Assembly: GCA_027306955.1 (NCBI GenBank)
Contig: DAHUXX010000123.1
Span: 1 to 6,679 of the forward strand
Direction: 5' to 3'
From: Acetobacteraceae bacterium
GTDB lineage: Bacteria; Pseudomonadota; Alphaproteobacteria; Acetobacterales; Acetobacteraceae
Length of the DNA stretch: 6,679 nt
Under the pieces are notes generated by a model, which did no database searches, had not been told where the DNA came from, and worked only from the letters and a program-made list of their open reading frames with translations. Position 1 is the first letter of the stretch. Each line of letters starts with the position of its first letter. Both the position numbers and the translations under genes were made by a program. Below are positions 1 through 6,162 of the stretch, piece after piece.

Positions 1-225
1 GCCTGGCTGCCGCGTGGCCGCGCGGCGCTGGCCGAGGCCGAGGCCGCCCAGGCGCGCGCGACGGCCATGACGGACCTCGCCCGCCACCGCCTCGCCGCCG
101 CCCGCGTGGCGATGGAAGCCGCGGACCTGCTCGCCCAGCGCCTGCGCCAGGAGGCCGAGGAACGCGCCGCCCACGCCGAACGCGAAACGTTGCAGGAATC
201 GCTGCTGCGCCCCCGCGGTCCCTGA
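1..225 (+). CDS. C-terminal part of an unrecognised Ala/Arg/Glu-rich, probably coiled-coil protein
   Basis: The frame is open from base 1 to a TGA at 223-225, giving the last 74 residues of a protein that starts outside the window. Nearly every third codon position is G or C, which supports this as the true coding frame. The peptide is rich in Ala, Arg, Glu and Leu, with almost no aromatic residues and no Gly or Pro between about residue 7 and residue 70. That composition suggests a long amphipathic helix or coiled coil, ending in a short Arg/Pro tail (LLRPRGP). I see no transmembrane segment or catalytic motif and do not recognise the family. The gene converges on the molybdenum hydroxylase large-subunit gene; the stop codons are only 7 bases apart, so no separate terminator fits between them. 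Being coding is likely; function is unknown. Confidence 0.7.
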   Translation, partial: AWLPRGRAALAEAEAAQARATAMTDLARHRLAAARVAMEAADLLAQRLRQEAEERAAHAERETLQESLLRPRGP

Positions 226-232
226 CGGCAGC

Positions 233-2368
233 TCAGATCGTGCGGCCGAGCCTCGCGCCTGCGACCGGCAGGCTGCGCACGCGCACGCCCGTGGCGGCGA
301 AGATAGCGTTGCACAGCGCGGGTGCGGCTGGCGGCGTGCCGGGCTCGCCGAGCCCGCCGATCGGCCGCCCGCTGGGAACGAGATAGGTCTCGATCGCCGG
401 CGTGTCCGCCATGCGCATGACGCGATAGGTGTCGAAATTCCCCTGCGTCACGGTGCCGTCGCGGATCGTGACGTTGTCGTACAGAGCAGCGGTAAGCCCA
501 TAGACCACGGCACTCTCCACCTGCATCGCGGCAATGCGCGGATCGACGACGGTGCCGCAGTCCACGGCCGCCACGACGCGCATGACGCGCACCGCGCCCG
601 CCTGGTCCACCGCGACCTCCGCGACTTCCGCTGCGATCGAGCCGAAGCTCTCGTGGATCGCGATGCCGCGGCCGTGGCGCGCCGGCAGCTTCGTGCCCCA
701 GCCGGATTTTTCCGCGACCGTATCGAGCACGCGCACCATGTCCGGCCGGTTCGCGAGCAGTTTGCGGCGGAACTGGTACGGATCCACGCCCGCCGCGTGC
801 GCCAACTCGTCAACGAAGCTCTCCATCGCGAAGGCGTTCTGGCTGTTGCCGACGCTGCGCCAGTACATCACCGGGATATGCGTGTTGAGCAGCCGGCAAC
901 GCACCAGAACGTTCGCGAAGCCGTAGGGTGTGTTCGCCAGCCCCTCCACGGCGGAGGCTTCCACCGGCCCGGGATCGCGGCCGAGGAGCGAGCGCGTGAT
1001 GGAACCCACGGCCGTCGCGGCCGAGAGCGCCTTCGCCTCGCCGCCCGCGACGGCGCCGCGCATCCGGATCGCCGCCTGTGGACGGAAGCGGTCGTGGCGG
1101 ATATCGGTCTCGCGCGTCCACGCGAGCTTCACCGGCGCCCCGACAGATCTCGCAACGATCACTGCCTGCACCAGCTCGTCGTTCATCGTGCGCCGGCCGA
1201 AGCCGCCGCCGAGGAAGCAGTTGTGGACGACGACCTTGTCCTCGCCGACACCCGCGGCACCCGCGGCGAGCGTGGTGGCAAGCGCCGGGCTCTGCGTGCC
1301 GACCCAGACCTCGACCATGCCGTCGTGCAGATGCGCCGTGGCGTTCAGCGGCTCCATCGGCGCGTGCGCGAGATACGGCACCTCGTAGAGCGCCTCGACG
1401 ACGGTGCCCTGCATCGCGGCTTCGGCATCGCCGGTGCGGCGCGCGACCGCGAGTTCGCCGTCCAGCGCGTTTCGGTACATCGCGGCGAATTGCGCGCTGT
1501 CGGTGTGCCCGGCAGCACCTGTCTCCCACGTGACCGGCAGAGCGGCGGCGGCCTGCATCGCGCGCCAGAACCGGTCCGCGACCACGGTGACGCCGCCCGG
1601 CAGCTCCACCACCGCCTTCACGCCCCGGCGCGACATCACCCCCGCCGCATCATGCGAGCCGAGCCGCCCACCCGGCACCGGGCACAGCGAGACGGCGGCA
1701 TACAGCATCCCCGGCAGGCGGACATCGATGCCGAACACGGCGCTGCCGTCGCATTTCGCCTTCGAATCGAGCCGCGGCACCGACGTGCCGATGAGGCGGA
1801 AGGCGGAGCGCGGCTTCAGCGCCGGCTCGCTCGCGAGCGCGACGGCGGCCGCCTCGCGCACCAGCTCGCCGTAGGAGGCGCTGCGCCCGCTCGCCCTGTG
1901 GCGCACCACGCCGTTCTCAGTGGTGCATGTGCCCGGCGCCACGCCCCAGCGCTTCGCCGCGGCGGCGACGAGCCGCGCCCGCGCCGAGGCGCCGACCTGG
2001 CGCAGCGTGGGCCAGGACGAGCGGATCGAGTGGCTGCCGCCGGTCGCCATGCTGCCATAGGCATCCTCGCGCCGGTTGCGCGCCTCGTCGGCATATTCGG
2101 CGTGTACCTGGCGCCAGTCGCAGTCCAGCTCCTCGGCGACCAGCATTGGAAGCGTGGTGAAGATGCCCTGCCCCATCTCGGAATGCGCGACGCGGATGGT
2201 GGTCGCGCCATCGGGCGCGATCAGCAGCCACGGGCCGAGTTCCGTGCTGCCCGGGGGGTCGGCGACCGACCAGGCGGCATCAGCCGCCCTGGCGCGCGGG
2301 GCGAGCAGCAGCGCGCCGCTCGCGGTGAGGCTGACGACAAAGGCGCGGCGGGAAAGCATCGCGTTCAT
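233..2368 (-). CDS. Xanthine dehydrogenase-family molybdopterin-binding large subunit, IorB-like, Tat-exported
   Basis: This is the catalytic large subunit (711 aa) of a molybdenum hydroxylase, closest in layout to isoquinoline 1-oxidoreductase beta subunit (IorB). Such enzymes hydroxylate N-heterocycles or oxidise aldehydes with oxygen from water and pass electrons through the 2Fe-2S partner encoded just upstream. Visible features: a Tat-type signal with SRRAFVV at residues 6-12, a hydrophobic stretch and a cleavage-like ARA near 26-28; a GQGIFTTLPML segment near 66-76; the cofactor-binding loop GGGFGRR at 387-393; and GGLGEPGTPP at 671-680, whose Glu675 matches the family's catalytic glutamate. 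The start at 2368 is preferred over an in-frame ATG 15 codons upstream because it puts the Tat motif at the N-terminus and follows a strong SD (GGGGGTGAGG) overlapping the small-subunit stop. Only 4 bases separate the two genes. No cytochrome c subunit or maturation gene is visible. Substrate is unknown; an aldehyde dehydrogenase role is equally possible. Confidence 0.9.
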   Translation of the reverse strand: MNAMLSRRAFVVSLTASGALLLAPRARAADAAWSVADPPGSTELGPWLLIAPDGATTIRVAHSEMGQGIFTTLPMLVAEELDCDWRQVHAEYADEARNRREDAYGSMATGGSHSIRSSWPTLRQVGASARARLVAAAAKRWGVAPGTCTTENGVVRHRASGRSASYGELVREAAAVALASEPALKPRSAFRLIGTSVPRLDSKAKCDGSAVFGIDVRLPGMLYAAVSLCPVPGGRLGSHDAAGVMSRRGVKAVVELPGGVTVVADRFWRAMQAAAALPVTWETGAAGHTDSAQFAAMYRNALDGELAVARRTGDAEAAMQGTVVEALYEVPYLAHAPMEPLNATAHLHDGMVEVWVGTQSPALATTLAAGAAGVGEDKVVVHNCFLGGGFGRRTMNDELVQAVIVARSVGAPVKLAWTRETDIRHDRFRPQAAIRMRGAVAGGEAKALSAATAVGSITRSLLGRDPGPVEASAVEGLANTPYGFANVLVRCRLLNTHIPVMYWRSVGNSQNAFAMESFVDELAHAAGVDPYQFRRKLLANRPDMVRVLDTVAEKSGWGTKLPARHGRGIAIHESFGSIAAEVAEVAVDQAGAVRVMRVVAAVDCGTVVDPRIAAMQVESAVVYGLTAALYDNVTIRDGTVTQGNFDTYRVMRMADTPAIETYLVPSGRPIGGLGEPGTPPAAPALCNAIFAATGVRVRSLPVAGARLGRTI

Positions 2369-2372
2369 GGCC

Positions 2373-2828
2373 TCACCCCCGCAGCAACTCGGCGGCGCGG
2401 TGGATCGCGGCACGGATGCGCGGATAGGTGCCGCAGCGGCAGAGATTGGTCATCGCCGCGTCGATCTCCGCGTCGCCCGGCGCCTTGTTGGCCGCGAGCA
2501 GCGCCGCCGCCGCCATGATCTGGCCGGACTGGCAATAGCCGCATTGCGCCACGTCGTGCTCCACCCAGGCGCGCTGCACCGCGCGGCCGGCCGCGGTCGA
2601 GAGACCCTCGATGGTGGTGATGGCGACGCCCGCGAGGCTGCCCACCGGCATCTGGCAGGAGCGCACGGGCACGCCGTTCATATGCACGGCGCAGGCGCCG
2701 CACAGCCCGATACCGCAGGCGTATTTGGTGCCCATGAGCCCGAGCTCATCGCGCAGCACCCACAGGAGCGGGGTCTCGGGCTCGATATCGAGCTGATGCT
2801 GGGTGCCGTTGACCGAGAGCGTGACCAT
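2373..2828 (-). CDS. (2Fe-2S)-binding small subunit of molybdenum hydroxylase, IorA-like
   Basis: This 151-aa protein is the iron-sulfur subunit that carries electrons from the molybdenum centre of the large subunit. Two cluster domains are clear: a plant-ferredoxin-type N-terminal domain with Cys38, Cys43, Cys46 and Cys58 (CGIGLCGAC then C), and a C-terminal helical domain with Cys96, Cys99, Cys130 and Cys132 (CGYCQSGQIM and LCRCGTYPRI). Length and spacing fit the one-chain small subunits of this family. I chose ATG 2826-2828 (MVTLSVNG) because a GGAGG SD lies 5 bases upstream; an in-frame ATG ten codons earlier has no SD and overlaps a possible -10 box. It has no signal peptide of its own, so export, if it occurs, would be by riding with the Tat-targeted large subunit; this is inference from the family. 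It is first in a two-gene operon with the large subunit. Confidence 0.92.
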   Translation of the reverse strand: MVTLSVNGTQHQLDIEPETPLLWVLRDELGLMGTKYACGIGLCGACAVHMNGVPVRSCQMPVGSLAGVAITTIEGLSTAAGRAVQRAWVEHDVAQCGYCQSGQIMAAAALLAANKAPGDAEIDAAMTNLCRCGTYPRIRAAIHRAAELLRG

Positions 2829-2833
2829 CGCCG

Positions 2834-2838
2834 CCTCC
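2834..2838 (-). promoter_or_regulatory. Ribosome binding site deciding the small-subunit start
   Basis: On the minus strand this reads GGAGG, five bases before ATG 2826-2828. It favours the 151-residue small subunit over the longer reading frame that opens at 2858. Confidence 0.7.
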
Positions 2839-2853
2839 GTCCGAAGCGCCGTC

Positions 2854-2882
2854 AGCATAGCACCGGCCCTTCAGCGCCGGAA
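2854..2882 (-). promoter_or_regulatory. Possible promoter of the molybdenum hydroxylase operon
   Basis: On the minus strand a TATGCT hexamer (2854-2859) resembles a -10 box and lies about 25 bases before the preferred start of the small-subunit gene. The matching -35 region at the usual 17-base spacing (TTCCGG, 2877-2882) is a poor match, so the promoter may need an activator or may be wrong. The inverted repeat at 2921-2941 lies about 60 bases further upstream. Confidence 0.3.
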
Positions 2883-2920
2883 TGAAATCGGCGCGGCCCT
2901 GGATGTCCCGTGCGGCAGGT

Positions 2921-2941
2921 GTGTCATGGCTGGCATGACAC
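2921..2941. promoter_or_regulatory. Inverted repeat, candidate regulator binding site
   Basis: The arms GTGTCATG (2921-2928) and CATGACAC (2934-2941) are a perfect 8-bp inverted repeat around a 5-base centre (GCTGG). It lies in the 147-base gap between the mltA stop and the small-subunit start, upstream of the possible promoter. Neither strand has a T-tract after it, so an operator for a dimeric regulator is more likely than an intrinsic terminator for the mltA transcript. No regulator gene is present in the window, and I do not recognise the site as belonging to a known regulator. Confidence 0.45.
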
Positions 2942-2975
2942 GATGGATGGCTGTCCCCGGCCGCCCGCCGGCCGC

Positions 2976-4124
2976 TCAGCGCCCCTGTGCCACCGCGGAG
3001 CGCCTGGGTAGCAGCACGTAGGCCTGGCCCTGCTCGCGCATCTTGCCGGCGCGTTCCTCCGCGGCCTTGCCCCAGCCGAAGAAGATGTCGCCGCGCACCG
3101 CACCCTTGATCGCGCCGCCGAGGTCCTGCGCCACCATCAGCCGCTCGATGGGCTGGCGCGTCACCGGGTCCGTCGTCACCACGAAGACCGGTGCGGAAAG
3201 CGGCAGGTAGGCCTTGTCCACGGCGAGCGAGCGGTCCGGCGTGAGCGGCGTGCCGAGCGCGCCGGGCGGGCCGATATCGGTCGACCCCTTCTCGATGCGG
3301 AAGAACACGTAGTCGGGGTTCTGGTCCATCACCTCCTGCGCCTGGCCGGGATGGTTCTCGAGCCAGCTTCGGATGGACTGCATGGTAACCTCTTTCAAGG
3401 TCATCGCGCCGCGATCCACCAGCACCTTGCCGATCGGCACATAGGTGCGGCCGTTCTGCCCGTCATAGGTGACGCGGATCACCCTGCCGTCCGGCAGCTT
3501 GATGCGCCCGGCACCCTCCACCGAGAGGAAGAACGCGTCGATCGGGCTTTTCAGGTACAGGAGGTCGAGGTGCTCGCGCGCCAGCGCGCCGTGCTCGATG
3601 GCGGCGCGCGTCGGCAGCACCTCGCCCTGCCGCAGGTCCGGCGGGCGGCGCAGGATCGGCGTCTGGTACGGCCCCTCGCGCGTGAGCGAGCCATCGAATT
3701 GCGGCTCGAAATAGCCAGTGAAGAGGCCTGTCGCGGAACCGCCCTGGGAGACCAGGTAGGCGTTGAACGCGTGCTCGAAGAAGGCGCGCGCGGCAGCGGG
3801 GTCGCCCGGCGGCACCACGCGGGCCTCGCCGCAGGCGAGCCGCCAGGGCGAGGCGCGCCCGGCCAGCGCCGCGGCGAGCCCGGCGCCGCCGAGCACCGTG
3901 TTGGGGTGGCCCGCCAGCGTGTCGCAGTCCCCGATGAAGGGCGGCAGCGCCGCAGCGAGGTTGTCCGTGTTCCAGCCGGGGATCTCGGAGAACGGCACCT
4001 GGGTGAACGCGATGCCCTGGCCCTGCGGCACCGGCACCGCCGGCGGCGGCAGGGCGACGGGTGGCTGCACGGCACAGCCGGCCAGCAGCGCGATCGCGCC
4101 CAGGGCGACGAAAGCGCGGCGCAT
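2976..4124 (-). CDS. mltA: Membrane-bound lytic murein transglycosylase A, lipoprotein
   Basis: MltA (382 aa) cleaves the MurNAc-GlcNAc bond of peptidoglycan to form 1,6-anhydro ends, working in the periplasm from a lipid anchor, probably in the outer membrane. The N-terminus is a short lipoprotein signal with lipobox LLAGC, the modified Cys being residue 17, followed by a Pro-rich linker to about residue 36. The MltA domain contains TGYFEP (136-141) and the SPIDAFFLSVEGAGRI block (193-208). The C-terminal 3D domain contains QDLGGAIKGAVRGDIFFGWG, with Asp334 and Asp346. By alignment from memory, Asp346 matches the catalytic Asp308 of E. coli MltA. Length is normal for the family. The ATG shares one base with the TGA of the upstream Tim44-domain gene and has no evident SD, so it is probably translated by coupling. 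No key residue seems missing. Confidence 0.93.
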   Translation of the reverse strand: MRRAFVALGAIALLAGCAVQPPVALPPPAVPVPQGQGIAFTQVPFSEIPGWNTDNLAAALPPFIGDCDTLAGHPNTVLGGAGLAAALAGRASPWRLACGEARVVPPGDPAAARAFFEHAFNAYLVSQGGSATGLFTGYFEPQFDGSLTREGPYQTPILRRPPDLRQGEVLPTRAAIEHGALAREHLDLLYLKSPIDAFFLSVEGAGRIKLPDGRVIRVTYDGQNGRTYVPIGKVLVDRGAMTLKEVTMQSIRSWLENHPGQAQEVMDQNPDYVFFRIEKGSTDIGPPGALGTPLTPDRSLAVDKAYLPLSAPVFVVTTDPVTRQPIERLMVAQDLGGAIKGAVRGDIFFGWGKAAEERAGKMREQGQAYVLLPRRSAVAQGR

Positions 4125-4777
4125 CAGGCGCTGCGCGCGGCCGCAAGCCGCCAGGTCGGGTCGGGCTGGGCGAGGTCGCGCTCCAGCGTCCAGAGGTCGG
4201 TGATCTCGGTCACCGCCTCCGTGCCGTGGACGATGGCGCCGTCCTTCCCGAGCGTGTGGCTGACCTGGTCGGACACGATGCGGATCTGGATCTGCGCGCG
4301 CGTTCCCGCGAGCGCCGCGTCCGCGATCTCGATCGCGTGCACGCCGCGGATCTCCGTGAGCTGCCGCTCGCCCGCGGACTCGCGCGCGGCGATCGCGCTG
4401 TCGAACCCGGCCATGGTGTCGTGCGTGAGCAGCGGCGCCAGCGCGGCGCGGTCGCCGGCGGCGAAGGCAGCGACGATCATGCGGAATGCCGCCTCCGCGC
4501 CGTCGAGGAAACGCTGCGGCGTGAAGGTGTGGTCGATCCGCCCCATCGCCAGCAGGGTCTGCCCGAGCGGCGAGGCCGGATCCGGAACGGGGCGGGCCGG
4601 CACCGGCTCGGCGCGGCCCTCGATGACCGGGCCGCCCGGCATCGGCATCGGCTGCTGGCGGATCGGCTGCTCGAAGCCCTGGCGGCGGCCCAGAACGCTG
4701 CGCAGGCGCAGCGCGAGGAACACGGCCACCATGGCGAACAGAACGATATCGACCGGAAAACTGCCTGATCCCGTCAT
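4124..4777 (-). CDS. Tim44/TimA-family putative membrane-anchored protein
   Basis: The 217-aa product has one N-terminal membrane segment (about residues 9-24, DIVLFAMVAVFLALRL) followed by basic residues (RLRSVLGRR), a Pro-rich linker to about residue 70, and a C-terminal Tim44-like domain (about 79-213). Domain hallmarks include FLDGAEAAFRMIVAAFAAGD (90-109), a conserved RE pair at 132-133 and the DLWTLERD block near 194-201. The mitochondrial relative tethers Hsp70 to the inner-membrane import channel; the role of the bacterial proteins is not settled, though their pairing with mltA suggests an envelope function. A GAGGTG SD (4789-4794) lies 11 bases before the ATG. The gene is first in the transcript with mltA, with stop and start overlapping as TGATG. 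The family call is firm; the function is not. Confidence 0.88.
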   Translation of the reverse strand: MTGSGSFPVDIVLFAMVAVFLALRLRSVLGRRQGFEQPIRQQPMPMPGGPVIEGRAEPVPARPVPDPASPLGQTLLAMGRIDHTFTPQRFLDGAEAAFRMIVAAFAAGDRAALAPLLTHDTMAGFDSAIAARESAGERQLTEIRGVHAIEIADAALAGTRAQIQIRIVSDQVSHTLGKDGAIVHGTEAVTEITDLWTLERDLAQPDPTWRLAAARSA

Positions 4778-4788
4778 TTCGGGTACAT

Positions 4789-4794
4789 CACCTC
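4789..4794 (-). promoter_or_regulatory. Ribosome binding site of the Tim44-domain gene
   Basis: On the minus strand this reads GAGGTG, 11 bases before the ATG at 4775-4777. The spacing is slightly long, but there is no better SD. An ATG next to it is out of frame, which supports the annotated start. Confidence 0.5.
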
Positions 4795-4816
4795 GCTGCC
4801 CACGTTCCCGGCAGAA

Positions 4817-4837
4817 GGGCGCCGCCGGATGGCGCCC
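4817..4837. repeat. GC-rich inverted repeat in the leader of the Tim44-mltA transcript
   Basis: GGGCGCC (4817-4823) and GGCGCCC (4831-4837) form a perfect 7-bp stem with a 7-base loop. It lies 40-60 bases upstream of the Tim44-domain start, probably in its untranslated leader. No T-tract follows on either strand. It could be a leader hairpin or a protein site; at this GC content chance is also possible. Confidence 0.35.
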
Positions 4838-4849
4838 GTCCTTGAGATC

Positions 4850-4878
4850 GACATAGGGCGCTGATCACTGTGGCACAA
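4850..4878 (-). promoter_or_regulatory. Possible promoter of the Tim44-mltA operon
   Basis: On the minus strand, TTGTGC (4873-4878) and TATGTC (4850-4855) are separated by exactly 17 bases. Each matches the sigma-70 consensus at three of six positions (the TTG and the TAT). A start near 4843 would give a leader of about 65 bases containing the hairpin at 4817-4837 and the SD. This is a spacing-based prediction only. Confidence 0.3.
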
Positions 4879-4922
4879 TCATGCCGGACGTTACCTCACG
4901 GTCATCCTCGGCGGGCCAATCC

Positions 4923-4951
4923 TTGGCGACGGCTGAGCGCTCGGCTACCTA
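4923..4951 (+). promoter_or_regulatory. Possible promoter giving a nearly leaderless phosphatase mRNA
   Basis: TTGGCG (4923-4928) is followed after 17 bases by TACCTA (4946-4951). The -35 is fair and the -10 is weak. Transcription would start about 6-8 bases later, only a few bases before the ATG at 4962. This would fit the absence of any SD there. Confidence 0.22.
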
Positions 4952-4961
4952 ACCGTCCACC

Positions 4962-5516
4962 ATGATCCTGCTGCGCCACGGCCAGAGCGAGTTCAACCTG
5001 CACTTCGGCGAGACCCGGCGCGACCCGGGCATCGAGGACCCGCGGCTGACCGAACTCGGCCACGCGCAGGCCGGCCGCGCCGCCGAGGCGCTGGCGGGCG
5101 CGGGCATCCGCCGCATCGTCGCCTCGCCCTACACGCGCACGCTGCAGACCGCGCGCCCGATCGCCCAGGCGCTCGGCCTTTCCGTGGAGGTCGAGCCGCT
5201 GGTACGCGAGCGCTACGCTTTCACCTGCGATGTCGGCACGCCGCGTTCCCGGCTGGAGACGATGTGGCCCCATCTCGACTTTTCGCCGCTCGCGGAACGT
5301 TGGTGGCCGGAAGGTCCGGAGCCGCACGACAACGTGGTGGAGCGCGCGGCACGGTTCCGCGGCGCCCAGGCCTCGCTCGCCGACTGGTCGGCGACGCTCG
5401 TGGTCTGCCACTGGGGCTTCATCATGGCGATGACGGGGATTTCGGTCGCCAACGGTACCTGGCTGTTGTGCGACCCCACGGCACCGCCGCCCGAGACGAT
5501 TTCCTGGCGCGTTTAG
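4962..5516 (+). CDS. Histidine phosphatase family protein (phosphoglycerate mutase superfamily)
   Basis: The 184-aa protein belongs to the histidine phosphatase superfamily, whose members transfer phosphate through a phospho-histidine. The N-terminal MILLRHGQSE carries the Arg5-His6-Gly7 signature with the nucleophile His6. Further active-site candidates are Arg59 in SPYTRTLQTA, Glu83 in VRERY and the second histidine His150 in VVCHWGF. Cytoplasmic location is likely, as there is no signal peptide or membrane segment. The start is well fixed: an in-frame TAA lies at 4950-4952, only three codons upstream, with no other initiator between. There is no SD before the ATG, so the mRNA may be leaderless or initiation weak. 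The gene is divergent from the Tim44-mltA operon and 64 bases upstream of secB on the same strand. The substrate cannot be inferred; these small members include phosphosugar and broad-range phosphatases. Confidence 0.88.
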   Translation: MILLRHGQSEFNLHFGETRRDPGIEDPRLTELGHAQAGRAAEALAGAGIRRIVASPYTRTLQTARPIAQALGLSVEVEPLVRERYAFTCDVGTPRSRLETMWPHLDFSPLAERWWPEGPEPHDNVVERAARFRGAQASLADWSATLVVCHWGFIMAMTGISVANGTWLLCDPTAPPPETISWRV

Positions 5517-5519
5517 TTT

Positions 5520-5569
5520 CGCCGCGGTTGGCCCGAAGCGCGAGGCCGAGCTACCGCGGCGCAGTTTTG
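5520..5569 (+). terminator. Stem-loop between the phosphatase gene and secB, possible terminator
   Basis: CGCCGCGGT (5520-5528) and ACCGCGGCG (5553-5561) form a perfect 9-bp stem around a 24-base interior, which itself contains two pairing GGCC blocks (5530-5533, 5544-5547). CAGTTTT follows directly. Lying three bases after the phosphatase stop, it could act as a weak intrinsic terminator or attenuator separating the two genes. The T-tract is only four bases, so the call is tentative. Confidence 0.38.
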
Positions 5570-5580
5570 CGGAGACGCCG

Positions 5581-6096
5581 ATGTCCGAGACCGCCCAGCC
5601 AAACGCCCAGCAACAGGCCGCCGTGCCCCTGGTGGTGAACCTGCAATACGTGAAGGACCTGTCCTTCGAGGTGCCGGGGGCACCGATGGTCTACACCACG
5701 CTGCGCCAGCCGCCGCGCGTGGACATCAACCTCGACGTGCAGGCCCGCCGGGTGGCCGAGGGGCAGAACAGTTTCGAGGTCGGCATCGCGATCCGCGCCG
5801 AGGCGTTCGACCCGGCGCCCGCGCCGGGGACGGAGGCCGCGCGCATCTTCCTCGCCGACCTCGTCTATGCCGGCGTGTTCACGCTGAACGGCATTCCCGA
5901 GGCGAGCGTGGAGCCGGTGCTGCTGGTGGAATGCCCGCGCCTGCTGTTCCCGTTCGCGCGCGACGTGCTCGCCACCGCGACGCGCGACGGCGGCTTCCCG
6001 CCGGTGCTGCTGCAGCCGATCGACTTCCTCGCCCTCTGGCAGAGCCGCCGCGCGCAGGGCGGGAGCGGCCTTGGCAACGGCACCGCGACGGTCTGA
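5581..6096 (+). CDS. secB: Protein-export chaperone SecB
   Basis: SecB (171 aa) is the cytoplasmic tetrameric chaperone that keeps secretory precursors unfolded and delivers them to SecA at the SecYEG channel. Family blocks are clear in order: LQYVKDLSFEVPGAP (21-35), FLADLVYAGVFTLNGIP (90-106), and VECPRLLFPFARDVLATATR (117-136) followed by DGGFPPVLLQPIDFLALW (136-153). The N-terminus before residue 20 is a polar, Gln-rich tail, and residues 77-87 (DPAPAPGTEAA) form a slightly longer linker than I expect. The length is otherwise ordinary. A GGAG SD (5571-5574) precedes the ATG with a 6-base spacer. The gene follows the histidine phosphatase gene on the same strand, with a stem-loop between them, and is followed after 7 bases by a strong hairpin. 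The call is firm. Confidence 0.96.
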   Translation: MSETAQPNAQQQAAVPLVVNLQYVKDLSFEVPGAPMVYTTLRQPPRVDINLDVQARRVAEGQNSFEVGIAIRAEAFDPAPAPGTEAARIFLADLVYAGVFTLNGIPEASVEPVLLVECPRLLFPFARDVLATATRDGGFPPVLLQPIDFLALWQSRRAQGGSGLGNGTATV

Positions 6097-6103
6097 GAAA
6101 GAC

Positions 6104-6137
6104 CCCGATGGCCGCCCGGCGCGCAGCGGCCATCGGG
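6104..6137. terminator. Perfect 12-bp hairpin, probable shared terminator
   Basis: CCCGATGGCCGC (6104-6115) and GCGGCCATCGGG (6126-6137) pair perfectly across a 10-base loop. The hairpin begins 7 bases after the secB stop. On the minus strand it follows the asd remnant by about 25 bases and is trailed by GTCTTTCTC, a moderate T-tract; on the + strand there is no T-tract. It was probably a terminator between convergent genes and may now serve mainly secB. Confidence 0.6.
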
Positions 6138-6162
6138 AGCGCGGGGAAGCGTTCCGCGGTTC

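Noticed and set aside
2369..2413. A 15-codon upstream extension of the large subunit
   Set aside because: It would bury the Tat motif and overlap the small-subunit 3' end. The internal ATG at 2368 has a strong SD.
653..2518. A 621-codon open frame on the + strand antisense to the large subunit
   Set aside because: It is composed mostly of Arg, Ala, Gly and His with no domain, and it is the mirror of a confidently identified gene. Long antisense frames are common at this GC content.
2958..2974. CGGCCG repeats just after the mltA stop as an intrinsic terminator
   Set aside because: The arms are only 6 bp and self-palindromic, and no T-tract follows on the minus strand; chance is likely in such GC-rich sequence.
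3351..4856. A 501-codon + strand open frame antisense to mltA and the Tim44-domain gene
   Set aside because: It has low-complexity Arg/Ala-rich content and no motif, and both genes beneath it are clear family members.
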